Source: Parascedosporium putredinis
Taxonomy: Eukaryota > Ascomycota > Sordariomycetes > Microascales > Microascaceae
DNA length: 64,000 nucleotides
Direction: 5' to 3'
Assembly (NCBI GenBank): GCA_949357655.1
Contig: CASHTG010000017.1
Coordinates: 1,798,001-1,862,000, forward strand
Made by a program: the position numbers and the translations under genes. Under the pieces are notes generated by a model. That model searched no databases. It was not told where the DNA came from and saw only the letters and a list, made by a program, of their open reading frames with translations. Positions 12,223 through 21,881 of this stretch are shown here, piece by piece. Each line of letters begins with the position of its first letter. The stretch's first letter is position 1.

Positions 12223-13109
12223 ATGAAGGTCACCATCCTTTGCCTCCGCATCATACAGCTCGTGCTGGCCCTGGGAACGCTGGGATCTGCAATCACTGGT
12301 GAGTTGTACCGTCTCGACTTTGGGGCTCAATCGCTATGCTGTGCGGGATGAATGGCGAGGAGGTGGTGAAAGAAGGACGGAAGGGGAGGCCAAGGAGCAG
12401 GCGGGTGGCAGTGGGTGAATGGGAACCCAGACTTTGAGTTTCGAACGGAATGGGGACCCTCGCGGAAGCTTTTGCGTACTTGGGATGGGTCGCGGACTGC
12501 GATGGATGCAAGTTGCTAACGTGTGCGTGTGTCTGTGTTAGTCGTTCACTGGTTCAACATGAACTCCGGCAAGGCGTCGCCCGGTGCCTTCAACATTCTC
12601 GTCGCGGTTCCTCTTATCGCGCTTCTCTCCTCGTTTACCTCGAGGTTGTCCCTCGAGTTGCCCCTAGTGGTAAGTCTTACGAATTTCCCTTTTCTCTCCA
12701 TACGACTGGTCTGCGCGTGGAAAAGAATGGCAATGGGGGAGCCGAGCTCACCACGGGTTGTCTGGCCTTTCCGCGGACCTGGATGGACCATATTGTATGA
12801 TTTGGGAACCGAGCCACTAACATGGAATTTTCTTTTTTTCCTCTTCACCAGCTTCTCACCCGATTCCTCGCTCTTCTGCGAAGCCTTCACTTTTGTCCTC
12901 TTCCTCGCCGGATGCGGTGTCTCGGCCCAGTTCGTCGCCCGCCTCGACATGTGCGTCGGTGCCATCTGCAGCGCCGCCTACGCTGCCCCATCCTTGCCGG
13001 CATCTCGGTGCCCTGGTGGGTGCTCAGCACCATCCTGCTCGTCAACCAGATGTTCACCCACGGCTTCCGGAGGCCCTCGGCCACCCGTCCCGCCATGTCT
13101 CAGGCGTAA
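12223..13109 (+). CDS. small four-helix membrane protein, MARVEL-like
   Basis: Predicted integral membrane protein of about 154 residues resembling fungal MARVEL-domain proteins, which sit in the plasma membrane or vesicle membranes. Exon 1 (12223-12298) encodes a first helix, IIQLVLALGTLGSAIT. Exon 2 (12542-12669) gives VVHWFNMNSGKASPGAFN and a second helix, ILVAVPLIALLSSF. Exon 3 (12852-13109) gives a third helix, FTFVLFLAGCGVSAQF, then Cys-rich CVGAICSAAY, a fourth helix ISVPWWVLSTILLV, and the tail FTHGFRRP. Intron 1 has a GCTAAC branch site. Exon 3 needs two corrections: about two bases missing near 12867, and one missing C near 12990, where the frame changes just before ILAGISV. The hydrophobic pattern and splice signals are seen directly. 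The family name is inferred from topology and general resemblance, so its specific role is unknown. Confidence 0.6.
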
Positions 13110-15211
13110 ACGACCAAATGTCATTGATCCCGTCTCCCGAAACAGGGGGCAACCGGGGAAAGGTGGAGGGAGAGGGGGTGGAAACACAGGATGTTGCCCG
13201 GGATGGAGCGCCATCATCGGGTTCCCTCTCCCACTCTCACCTTCTTTCTGGGGGCCGCCGACCATTCCGTCTGGGGGTTAGGGCGCCGCGTGTACACTAC
13301 AAGTCCTCCCGCCGGCATTTTGTCGCTCTCATGATATGACGCGCTGCAGCATTCAAACGCCTCATGAGCCTCGGTTGCCCCCTTTCTCTTTCTAGACCTG
13401 TGGAGGAGATGCGGCTCCGTGCTTTCTTCCTTTTTCCATTTTTCATCGTTTCTCTTTTTATTTTCTTCTTCTCTCTTCCACCTCTCCTCTGTCTTGCCCC
13501 GAGGTCTTCTACTGGTCAGGAAGGAAGGGTGGGACGAGGGATATCTGCGATGCTTGGCGCATGTCCCCCTGGGCGGGATTATTAGCTGGAGGGGGTTTAG
13601 GGAGTTGAACCCATTTTCATTGTAATGGATTCGTTTTGTTGGCAAGGAAGGGATGATTTATTTTAGAATTTCAACTCAACCCGGGCCGAGAACACTTGTC
13701 TTCTCTGGGATCTCAAGGCGGCGCATACTTTTGTTTGCTTATACGAAATTTCATAGTATTCGATACATATATCAATTCCTTTTAGCCACCACCGTGTTGC
13801 GCCGCTCTTTGGTCTGGGAGTGAAAAGACCGAAAAGTAGTCAATGGCTCGCAGAAAGCGACGGCAGACGTATCGCCTTCTATAGTCTCAAGTGCGAGATC
13901 TCACCTTACCCTGCCAACCGCTAAATCTGTTTCGCTACTTCATCTCAGGCGTCGCAGATGATGTAGTGATGTGGAAGATGAAAAGACCTTGCCTTCGCCT
14001 CGCCTCGCCTTCCCATCGCTCTTTCCATCCTGCCCTCTCGAACCTGCCTTCTCCCCCTTCCCCCACTTGCCTATTTCGCTGGCCCCCACGAGGCAAGTTG
14101 ACCGTGGGAGATGGCGACCAACCAAGTCCCAACTCGATAGAATCAACTCAACTAGATTGAGGACCCTGGGCGGGAGACCATGCAACCTGCTGTTCCACCA
14201 TCCAGCATCAATCCACCATCTTTTACACGACAGTAGAGCCGCGACTGTCCGATTATAAGGTGGCCAAGATCCGATCCGGGGTCCAGTCTCGTTTGTCGAA
14301 TTAATTACCCCACCCGCAGATCAACGTCTCTCAACCTCGCCTCGAGATGGGGAAACCGTGATATCGCTTGGTTTATCCTTCCCACCACAGGTTAGCCCAC
14401 CTTGCGTCTTGTTAAAAGCATCTACTGTCAAGATCGCCGATCGCTACTTTGTACATGGATTGATTTGATGAATGGAGGGCGACGGGTCACACCCGACTCT
14501 TCCTTGTTTTGTCAACCATCCCGAGCTCGTTCCCTCATGATCACATAATCCGCCGGCCCTGCCCTACCATCGCGAAGAGACTAGCGGCCCGTTCAGCTAA
14601 ACCTGTGGGCTGACCACACACCAGTCGACGCATCTCATATGGATCTTGCAACGCAACACTGCAGCTCCGAACTCAGGTCCGTTGCCCAGTCTCGTTGCCT
14701 CTCCTCCCTAAACCGGACCCCCAACCACCTTTGCCCCCATGACCACGACCACGACCACGGCCATCACATCCCATCCTCTCCCGTCCACCGTACCCACGTC
14801 TGACGAACCGTTCAGCTCGGGCTTTGACTAAGCTCCAATCTCTTGTTCCGTCCTTTCCCCACGCTGTCAGGCCCCGGTAAAAAAGACGCAACCCTCCCTT
14901 TTTCCCCTTGCCCTCTGGCGCCATTTCCGGCCCATTGCACACAAGATGTCGAACGAGCCGATCGCCCTCATTAGTCCGCCCAGGCCTCCACCGAAAGTGA
15001 ATGGGACTGTCCTGAAGACCAACACATTCGCCATCGGCGGCGTTTGCGCTAGCGGGTTCCTCGATTTGGCATGGGGCTAGTGGCCCCTGGCAACATGGCT
15101 TCCTATGACCGGGAAAGAGGAACAGAAGAGAAGGAAACAAAAGACCGGACGATCATTGACAGGCCCTGTGTTCTCCGAGAAGTGACGAGGGTTGCCCCAA
15201 AATCACCAAAG

Positions 15212-15243
15212 GCACACACACACACACACGCACACACACACAC
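15212..15243. repeat. CA dinucleotide microsatellite
   Basis: CA repeats with one interruption (a CG step), about 1 kb upstream of MET17. Confidence 0.9.
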
Positions 15244-15979
15244 TCAAGCACGCATTCGGCCTTGGTTGGCTGTTTCTTCTCTTTCTCTTTTTCGTCATGC
15301 TCACAAGGAAGGGTGGGGCACACACATAGCTGGATGTTTACAGAGCTGGAGGAGCCCATTGTTCCATGTTCCCACCGACGTGGGTTCGGCTGGCGGGGAC
15401 CCGTGTTCCGCTGGCCTGCTCAAGAAACCCTTGAATCCGGGACTCGGGGCATTTGGTGCGGATTCCCACCACCCCAATGGCGCACGATTCTGAGCTAATA
15501 TGCCAGGCTGCTTGCCCCTCCTCAACGGGCACTGATGTTGTCGCCCCCGCGAATGGGGAGTGTGGGTTGCTGTCGAAAACAGCGCTACTCGCGATTGCGT
15601 GCTTGCTTGTTACCCCACACTACTTCCTAAATCGGCCGTGTGGCTTGGGAGCTTGCCTAATTGCTTTGGCTTGACGACATGTTAATAACCCCATTTTCAC
15701 GGGTGAGAAGCATCGAGTAGCAACACCACGCTCGGAAAGGACCTGGTGTTGTCTTTGTTCTTTTTTCTTTCCTCTTTCCTCTTTCCCTGGTGGTCCCCTG
15801 TTTTTTTGGGGTCTTCGTTGGCACCGCTCCCTCACCGACAGGGAGGGGGAAAAGGGTTTACAAGTGTTCCAAAGGGGTCCCTCTGGCCAAGTCCAAAAGT
15901 ATCTCACGTTCATAGCTAGTACATTGCGCCAGACCGGGGCAGCTCCCTGCGCAAGCCGTTTCTGACCTGTGTTTACTGA

Positions 15980-15988
15980 TATATAAAG
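15980..15988 (+). promoter_or_regulatory. TATA box of MET17 (candidate)
   Basis: The sequence TATATAAAG lies about 250 bp upstream of the MET17 ATG and is followed by a CT-rich leader, a usual arrangement for highly expressed fungal genes. The spacing implies a 5' UTR of roughly 200 bases. Confidence 0.5.
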
Positions 15989-16238
15989 GGTCCTGCGACC
16001 TTCTCGCCTCTTGAATTATACGTCATCCCTCGTCTTCCTCCCTTCGTCGTTCTCCTTCCACCGTCTACCTAAAAACTTATCTTGCTCGTTGCTCTGTTTT
16101 TGCTTTTGCAGCTTGCAGTACCTGCGAAGCTTCGTCACCAAGAGCCCGCTTCTTGATTTCTCTCCATCTTTGCCCTAAAGCTTCCGTTGCAAGCTACTCC
16201 AAGAAAGCCATTGCCCTCCCTCCCTCCCTCTCTCCATC

Positions 16239-18219
16239 ATGTCTGAGCAACCCCAGCGATTCGAGACCCTCCAGCTCCATGCTGGGTAAGTAGCTCAACC
16301 CTTGCCTCATCTCCTGTTTGGGGAGAACAATTGCGTCGTCAATGCTGTAATCCAAGGCCTGGGAGCCATTGAGAAATAGCTAATTAACATTGTCTTCAGT
16401 CAGGAGCCGGACCCCACCACCAACTCTCGCGCTGTCCCCATCTATGCCACTACCGTATGTCCAAACTTTGCCGCTCCTCGTGGACCACAATTTTAGCTTC
16501 GATTGGAAGCAAAATCGGGAAACATGACTTCCTTTCTTAGTTCATGTGTGGTTTTCCTTTTGCTAACCGGGCGCATTTTTGCATCCAATCTATAGTCCTA
16601 CGTCTTCAATGATTCCGCCCACGGCGCGAGGCTCTTTGGCCTCAAGGAGTTTGGCAACATCTACAGCCGTATTATGAACGTATGTCGTTCAATGCCCCCC
16701 TTCCGTCTCTTTCCATTCCGAGACCTGTTTTTCCCCATAAGGGCCTTTCTAACGCAAAAGTAGCCCACCGTCGACGTCTTCGAGAAGAGGATAGCCGCTC
16801 TCGAGGGCGGTGTCGCTGCCCTCGCCACCTCCTCGGGCCAGGCCGCGCAGTTCATCGCGATCAACACCCTTGCCCACGCCGGCGACAACATCGTGTCGAC
16901 CTCCAACCTTTACGGTGGCACCTACAACCAGTTCAAGGTCTTCCTCCCCCGCCTCGGTATCCAGACCAAATTTGTCAACGGCGACAAGCCCGAGGACATT
17001 GCCGCTGCCATTGACGAAAAGACCAAGGCCGTCTATGTTGAGAGCATCGGTAACCCCAGGTACAACGTTCCCGACCTCCAGGCCATTGCCAAGGTCGCCC
17101 ACGACGCTGGTGTTCCCTAATTGTAAGTTTGATGCCTCCCGTCAAGTATAGAAAGAGCCTCTGTGGAACCCAGCTGATCCCGGCTTTTTCTCTTCTAGGT
17201 TGACAACACTTTCGGTGCCGGTGGTTACTTCATCCGACCCATCGAGCATGGTGCCGACATCGTGGTCCACTCCGCCACCAAGTGGATTGGTGGCCACGGC
17301 ACCACGATTGGAGGTGTCATCGTCGACAGCGGCAAGTTTGACTGGGGAAAGAACGGTGCCCGTTTCCCCCAGTTCATTGAGCCTGCCGAGGGTTACCACG
17401 GCCTCAAGTTCTGGGAGACGTTTGGCCCCATCACCTACATCATCCGCGCCCGCGTCGAGATCCTCCGCGACCTCGGTGCCTGCCTCAGCCCCTTCTCCGC
17501 CCAGCAGCTCCTTCTCGGTCTCGAGACCCTCAGCCTGAGGGCCGAGCGCCACGCCCAAAACGCCATCACCCTCGCCCAGTGGCTCGACAAGAGCCCCTAC
17601 GTTTCCTGGGTCTCGTACCCGGGCCTCGAGAGCCACCCCTCCCACGAGAATGCCAAGAAGTACCTCACCCGTGGCTTCGGCGGTGTGCTCAGCTTCGGTG
17701 TCAAGGGTGGCGGTGAGGCCGGCAGCAAGATTGTCGACGGCTTCAAGCTCATCTCCAACCTTGCCAACGTTGGTGACTCCAAGACTCTTGCCATCCAGTA
17801 AGATACCCTCCCACAAAACCAAACGCCTCTACGTCCTCTTGGAACAGGGCCATTTGCATGCGTGACGCTAACCTTTTGACTCTTCTTCCCTCTACTATAG
17901 CCCCTGGAGCACCACCCACGAGCAGCTCTCCGACGAGGAGAAGGTCAACTCCGGTGCGACCGAGGACCTTATCCGAATTTCGGTCGGTACCGAGCATATT
18001 GACGACATCATTGCCGACTTTGAGCAGTCGTTCAAGGCCGTGTCCGAGCAGGCTCAGGATGCCGCCCCTGCCGAGGCCCCCGCCGAGGCCGTAGCTGCGG
18101 AGGCCCCTGCTGCCGAAGCCCCTGCTGCCGAAGCCCCTGCCGCGGAGGCCCCTGCCACCGAGGCCCCTGCCAGCGAAGAGGCCCCCAAGGCCGATGTCGT
18201 TGTTCCCAAGACCGAGTAA
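16239..18219 (+). CDS. MET17: O-acetylhomoserine sulfhydrylase (homocysteine synthase)
   Basis: PLP enzyme of the Cys/Met-metabolism family (MET17/MET25; cysD in Aspergillus): O-acetyl-L-homoserine + sulfide gives L-homocysteine + acetate. Six exons (16239-16285, 16400-16454, 16596-16679, 16764-17122, 17199-17797, 17901-18219) encode about 487 residues. Visible family landmarks are RFETLQLHAG at the N-terminus, SYVFNDSAHGARLFGL, LATSSGQAAQF, VDNTFGAGGYF, the PLP-lysine segment HSATKWIGGHG, and HPWSTTHEQLSDEE with IRISVGTEHIDDI near the C-terminus. One base is missing in the C run 17115-17117 at the end of exon 4; it creates a false TAA, and restoring it makes exon 4 exactly 120 codons. The last about 55 residues are an unusual Ala/Pro/Glu repeat tail beyond the normal enzyme end. 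A TATA box lies 250 bp upstream and an AATAAA at 18404. Very secure apart from the function of the tail. Confidence 0.95.
18064..18186 (+). repeat. 15-bp coding minisatellite (APAAE repeats)
   Basis: Imperfect tandem units of GCCCCTGCTGCCGAA-type encode repeated Ala-Pro-Ala-Ala-Glu motifs at the C-terminus of MET17. The two central copies are identical over 15 bases, and the flanking copies differ at third positions and by a few substitutions. Confidence 0.85.
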
Positions 18220-19007
18220 ATAAGGGGAGGAGAGGAAGAGAAGAGAGGGGAAAAGGAGAGGCCTCGACTGAGTTGACAACCTCCTTTTTCTTCTTTTCGC
18301 TCTACACGTCCCGAGATTACGATGGTGGAAGGATGGGATATGTTGGCGCGTGGAGTTGTAAAAATTGCTTCTTTCTTCTTTGCATACTCAATTATGTCTA
18401 GTTAATAAATACCCTGTAGAGTCATGCCATTTCTTCCCTTCCCTGGGCATAGGCCTTGTAGAGAGCGCAGTTCCGCATCATATGCCAATTATTAAAAGTC
18501 TTTGGTGACCCTCAGAGTTAGGAGTGGGGGCCAAGGAGCTACCATTGTGACCATTCATACCTGTGGGGGTTGTGCATGGACCAACATAAATTGTTAAGCC
18601 TTCTCTTCTGCACAAAGTACTTGTAGACTTCCGCCACGGGCCCCATCCCCTTTGTTGGAGCTCCTCTGGGCGAACGGCTAAGTCAGCATGACAGCATAGC
18701 TCCTTGTCTTGGGATGTTGAAATTCAACCCTCGAATCATCATTATCGACAAGCCATCATCAAAATCAAATCAACCTCAACGACGCCTACGACCAGCCTAG
18801 TTGTTACCAACTCCCCTTCCTCGGTAATCCTTTCCATCGCACGGCTCGAGAATAACGCCCGTGAATTGTCCCTTGTGCCCGAACAGATCAACCTCGGACG
18901 CCGCCCGCCACGAATCGCTGAGCAAACGTGCTCACACACCCTCCTCTACACGCAAATTCCTCCCATCGCGCATCACGCCAGACAGCAAAAAACCCCCAAA
19001 AGAAACC
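18220..19007. other. MET17 3' region and EMC7 promoter
   Basis: A purine-rich 3' UTR start, a T-rich segment and an AATAAA polyadenylation-like hexamer at 18404-18409 belong to MET17. The remainder is the presumed promoter and leader of EMC7. No gene is seen. Confidence 0.6.
18404..18409 (+). terminator. AATAAA polyadenylation-like signal of MET17
   Basis: An exact AATAAA hexamer about 185 bp after the MET17 stop, following a T-rich stretch. Fungal poly(A) signals are degenerate, so this is a candidate only. Confidence 0.4.
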
Positions 19008-19965
19008 ATGCGCCTCCTCTCCCTCTCGGGCCTCGCCGCCCTCCTCCCGCTCACCGCGTCCGCGGCCACCGTGACGCTCTACGTCGGGCCGTCGCACCAC
19101 CTCTCGGGCAACGGCGCGGGCCAGGCGTCGCTGCCCTCGAGGACGCACGCGACGCTAAGCGCGCTGGGAGCGCAGTACACGGCGCACCTGACGCCGTCGG
19201 GCGAATTCGTGTTCCGCAACGTGTCGGGGGTTCGTACCTCGCCGACGTGCACTGCCCGACGTTTGCCTTTGCGCCGATCCGGGTGGACGTGGCCGAGGCG
19301 GAGGCGGCGACCTCGGCGCAGGGGAAAAGGCGGCGGTGGTGCAGGCGTGGGAGACGTATAGGGGAACGAGTGGGGAATAAAGGGAGGTTGTGGCTAAGGA
19401 GGATGGGAGGGTGGAGGCGAGGGTTTTGGGGGCGAAGGGATATTATGTCGAGAGGCAGCAGTGTGAGTTTTTCTGGGGGCTCGTTTTCTTCCCCCCTTGC
19501 AAAGTTGGGCGCTGTTGAAAGGTGTTGTGGAATCTTGACGCTAACAATTAACCTCGTGCAGTCTCCATCTTTAGCATCCTCAAGAACCCCATGATCTTGC
19601 TGGGTTTGGTCAGCATGGGCCTGTTTGTCGGCATGCCCTACCTCGTGGACAATAGTAAGTATCTTGCCCTTCATTCCCTCACCCCCGTTCCCCCTTCGAT
19701 ACCACGACTCGGACTCCGACGTAGGGCCCTTGGGGCTTGTGTGGGGAGATGACTTGCGACTAACGAATTCTGAACTGTAGTGGACCCGGAGATGAAGGCC
19801 GAATTCGAAGAGAGGCAGAAGAGCAGCCCGATGAACAATCTCCTGGCTGGTCAGGCGAGCGGCGGCAATCCCATGGGCAACTTCGACATGGCGGCCTTCC
19901 TTGCGGGATCGAACAAGAAGGAGGGCTCCGGAAGGGGCGCCGACGATGGCGTTGTGAGGAGGTAG
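19008..19965 (+). CDS. EMC7: ER membrane protein complex subunit 7
   Basis: EMC7 homolog (SOP4 in yeast), about 245 residues, a subunit of the ER insertase that places tail-anchored and multipass proteins in the membrane. A signal peptide (about residues 1-18, LSLSGLAALLPLTASA) is followed by the lumenal beta-sandwich domain, with FVFRNVSGGSYLADVHCPTF and WETYRGNEWGNKGE. The single membrane helix is MILLGLVSMGLFVGMPYLV, and the cytosolic tail starts NMDPEMKAEFEE and ends with the EMC7-typical GNFDMAAFLAGS. Exons are 19008-19462, 19562-19654 and 19781-19965. Exon 1 carries five one-base losses: G run 19226-19230, A run 19325-19328, and G runs 19361-19364, 19372-19375 and 19382-19384. Adding one base to each recovers the family sequence and the correct splice phase. 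The assignment is secure; the break cluster is the densest in the window. Confidence 0.92.
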
Positions 19966-20568
19966 AATGGCTAAATGTTCCTTTCCCTCTATCTCTCTCT
20001 TTTGGAGTGGTGATGACTGTGAATCTCTTTGGCTCTGGCTGTGAAGGATAGAGGCCTGAACAGAGGCAGGACGGCTGATCTATGTCGCGATGCGGAGCTG
20101 TAATACCGGTGACGATTTGAACTATATATTGATACATACACATTTGTCTTGGTTTTCTTTCTTCCTTATTGACACATGCCTTACGACCACTATTTAGCCA
20201 GCTTTGAAGCCCTGCACTAGTTCCCGCCTCCATATCTCCAGATCCACGGTTTACCTGGATATAGAGCGTGCTTGTACGAGAGGGACAGGTACGGTACCAT
20301 GGTTGATACCAAGTGAAAGAGGCCAAAGATACCATGATGCTTGATCGACTGCCATACTAGGAATTACGGTGATACTATCTAGCGAGGGGACAAGAGAAAA
20401 AAAAAAAAAAGACCAGCAACCGCACAATACACAATGAGGACGTGAAAAAAAGAGGGAAAACGGGTAAAAGGACATGGCATATACAAATAAGAGAGAGATG
20501 ATGCATCGACGTCAACTCATGAAATTTCACTCTTCCAGAAACTACCCGCAGCATTGCATATGTACCCT
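19966..20568. other. convergent 3' flanks of EMC7 and the WW gene
   Basis: Non-coding spacer between two convergent genes. It includes an A-rich tract at about 20397-20412 and CT-rich patches. Nothing else is seen. Confidence 0.6.
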
Positions 20569-21881
20569 TTAGAAGTCGCCACCGAAATCATCACCGCCAC
20601 CGAAATCGTTATCTTGGCCATCCTCTGTAACGACACGTTGTTAGCATGAATCGCACCAAAAGAAAAAGTAAAAAAAAATTGGTCTAGAGAGAAGCCCCGT
20701 TCTATCTAGGGGCTTGAGGGTAGGGGTGCAACGTACCATAGCCTTCCATGTAGGCGTCGTGCTGCGAATCATTAATCGCATCGGCCACGAGCGCACCACC
20801 AATCACACCAGCACCGACACCGAGGGCCGCACCGGCCGCCATGCCGCCCATGCCGGAGCCGCCTTTCCTTCCGCCGTGCTGTTGCTGCGGGTAGTAGCCC
20901 TGCTGGCCGTAGGGAGCGTGTCCGCCGTACGGGGGCGGGGCCCGTAGCCGTATCCCTGGGGAGGACCGTAGTGGTTCTGGGGAGGGTAGTTTCCGTAGCC
21001 CTGCGGGGGTACGCGGCGCCGGGCGGGGGCGCGCCATAGCCTTGCTGGGGCGCGGGGAGCCGTAGCCGCCGCCACCGTAGTGCGCGCCCGGGGGCTTGGA
21101 CGAGCCGGCTTTGCTGAGCAGTTTGTTGAGGAACCCTCCCTTGCCTTTGCTACGCGACTGGTCACCCGCGAACTGCTGCTGCTGCTGATAAGGACCGGGC
21201 GAGCCAGCTCCGGGACCAGCTTGCTGGTAGTAGGACTGCTGCGCGGAGGGTTGGGCCCTCGACCGGGCGTCTTCCTGCTCTTGCAGCTCGCGCGCCAGCC
21301 GGGCGTCTTCTTCTTCTTGGTTGGATTTGGAAGGGCCGCCGCTCGTGTTGCTGCTGTTGTTGTTATTATCCTGGAAGTAAGGGTTGACCTTGGTGTCGGT
21401 GGGCGCCGCGGAGCCGTCGGCCGCGGGCGAGTAGCCGGGGGCGCGTCGGCGGGAGGGCGGGTGTCTTCGGGAAGAGCGGGGGCGGTGGGCTTGTCCCATT
21501 GCGACTGCTTGGTGTGAAGATTTACGTAGAACCTAGCGCGGGGCGTTTTTTTTTTGGTTAGCCTTTTGGAAAAATGCCCTTGTGTTTGATTTCTTATAGC
21601 CAGAGCGGGCAGGGGAGGGGAACTGTTGCGTGGTCGCTCGGTCTACTCCGTGGGGAACATGCGCGCCAGAAACATGCTCTAGCTTTAAACAAGCAATAAG
21701 ACAAAAAGAGAGAAAGAAACATAGCCCAAAGGGCTGATGCGCGTAGCCGCAAAGGCGCACGCACGGGAGGCGGGTGGAAAACTCACCATTCTTTATACTG
21801 CTCGTTCCACTGCGCCGTCCAGCCGGGAGGCACCTCGGGCGCCTTGGGCGGCGGCGGGCCGGGGGGAGCAAAGGAGGACAT
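20569..21881 (-). CDS. WW-domain protein with Gln/Gly/Tyr/Pro-rich middle
   Basis: Protein of about 316 residues. Residues 1-20 are Pro-rich, then one WW domain runs from the first Trp in PPGWTAQWNEQYKEWFYVN to the second in KQSQWDKP; such domains bind Pro-rich motifs. After it come a poly-Asn patch, a charged coiled segment (EEEDARLARELQEQEDARS), a Gln-rich and Gly/Tyr/Pro-rich stretch (QQGYG, PPQGYGNYPP), a Gly/Ala-rich hydrophobic segment near AAGAALGVGAGVIGGALVAD, and an acidic Gly-Asp-Phe tail ending GGDDFGGDF. Exons, read on the minus strand, are 21881-21787, 21532-20737 and 20624-20569. Exon 2 lacks four bases: one C (plus-strand G) in the run near 21434-21440, and one in each of the runs 21054-21057, 21005-21009 and 20937-20940. 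Resembles yeast WWM1-type proteins, but orthology is not certain. Confidence 0.82.

Larger units (their letters stand above)
13110..16238. other. intergenic, about 3.1 kb
   Basis: No supported gene. It contains the 3' flank of the MARVEL-like gene, an Arg/Gly-rich antisense frame at 14673-15140 judged spurious, a CA microsatellite, and the MET17 promoter with a TATA box and a CCCT-repeat leader. Confidence 0.6.

Noticed and set aside
14673..15140. Arg/Gly-rich 155-codon minus-strand frame
   Set aside because: Its RG-rich end is the complement of a CCACGACCACGA-type low-complexity stretch; no start context or homology recalled.
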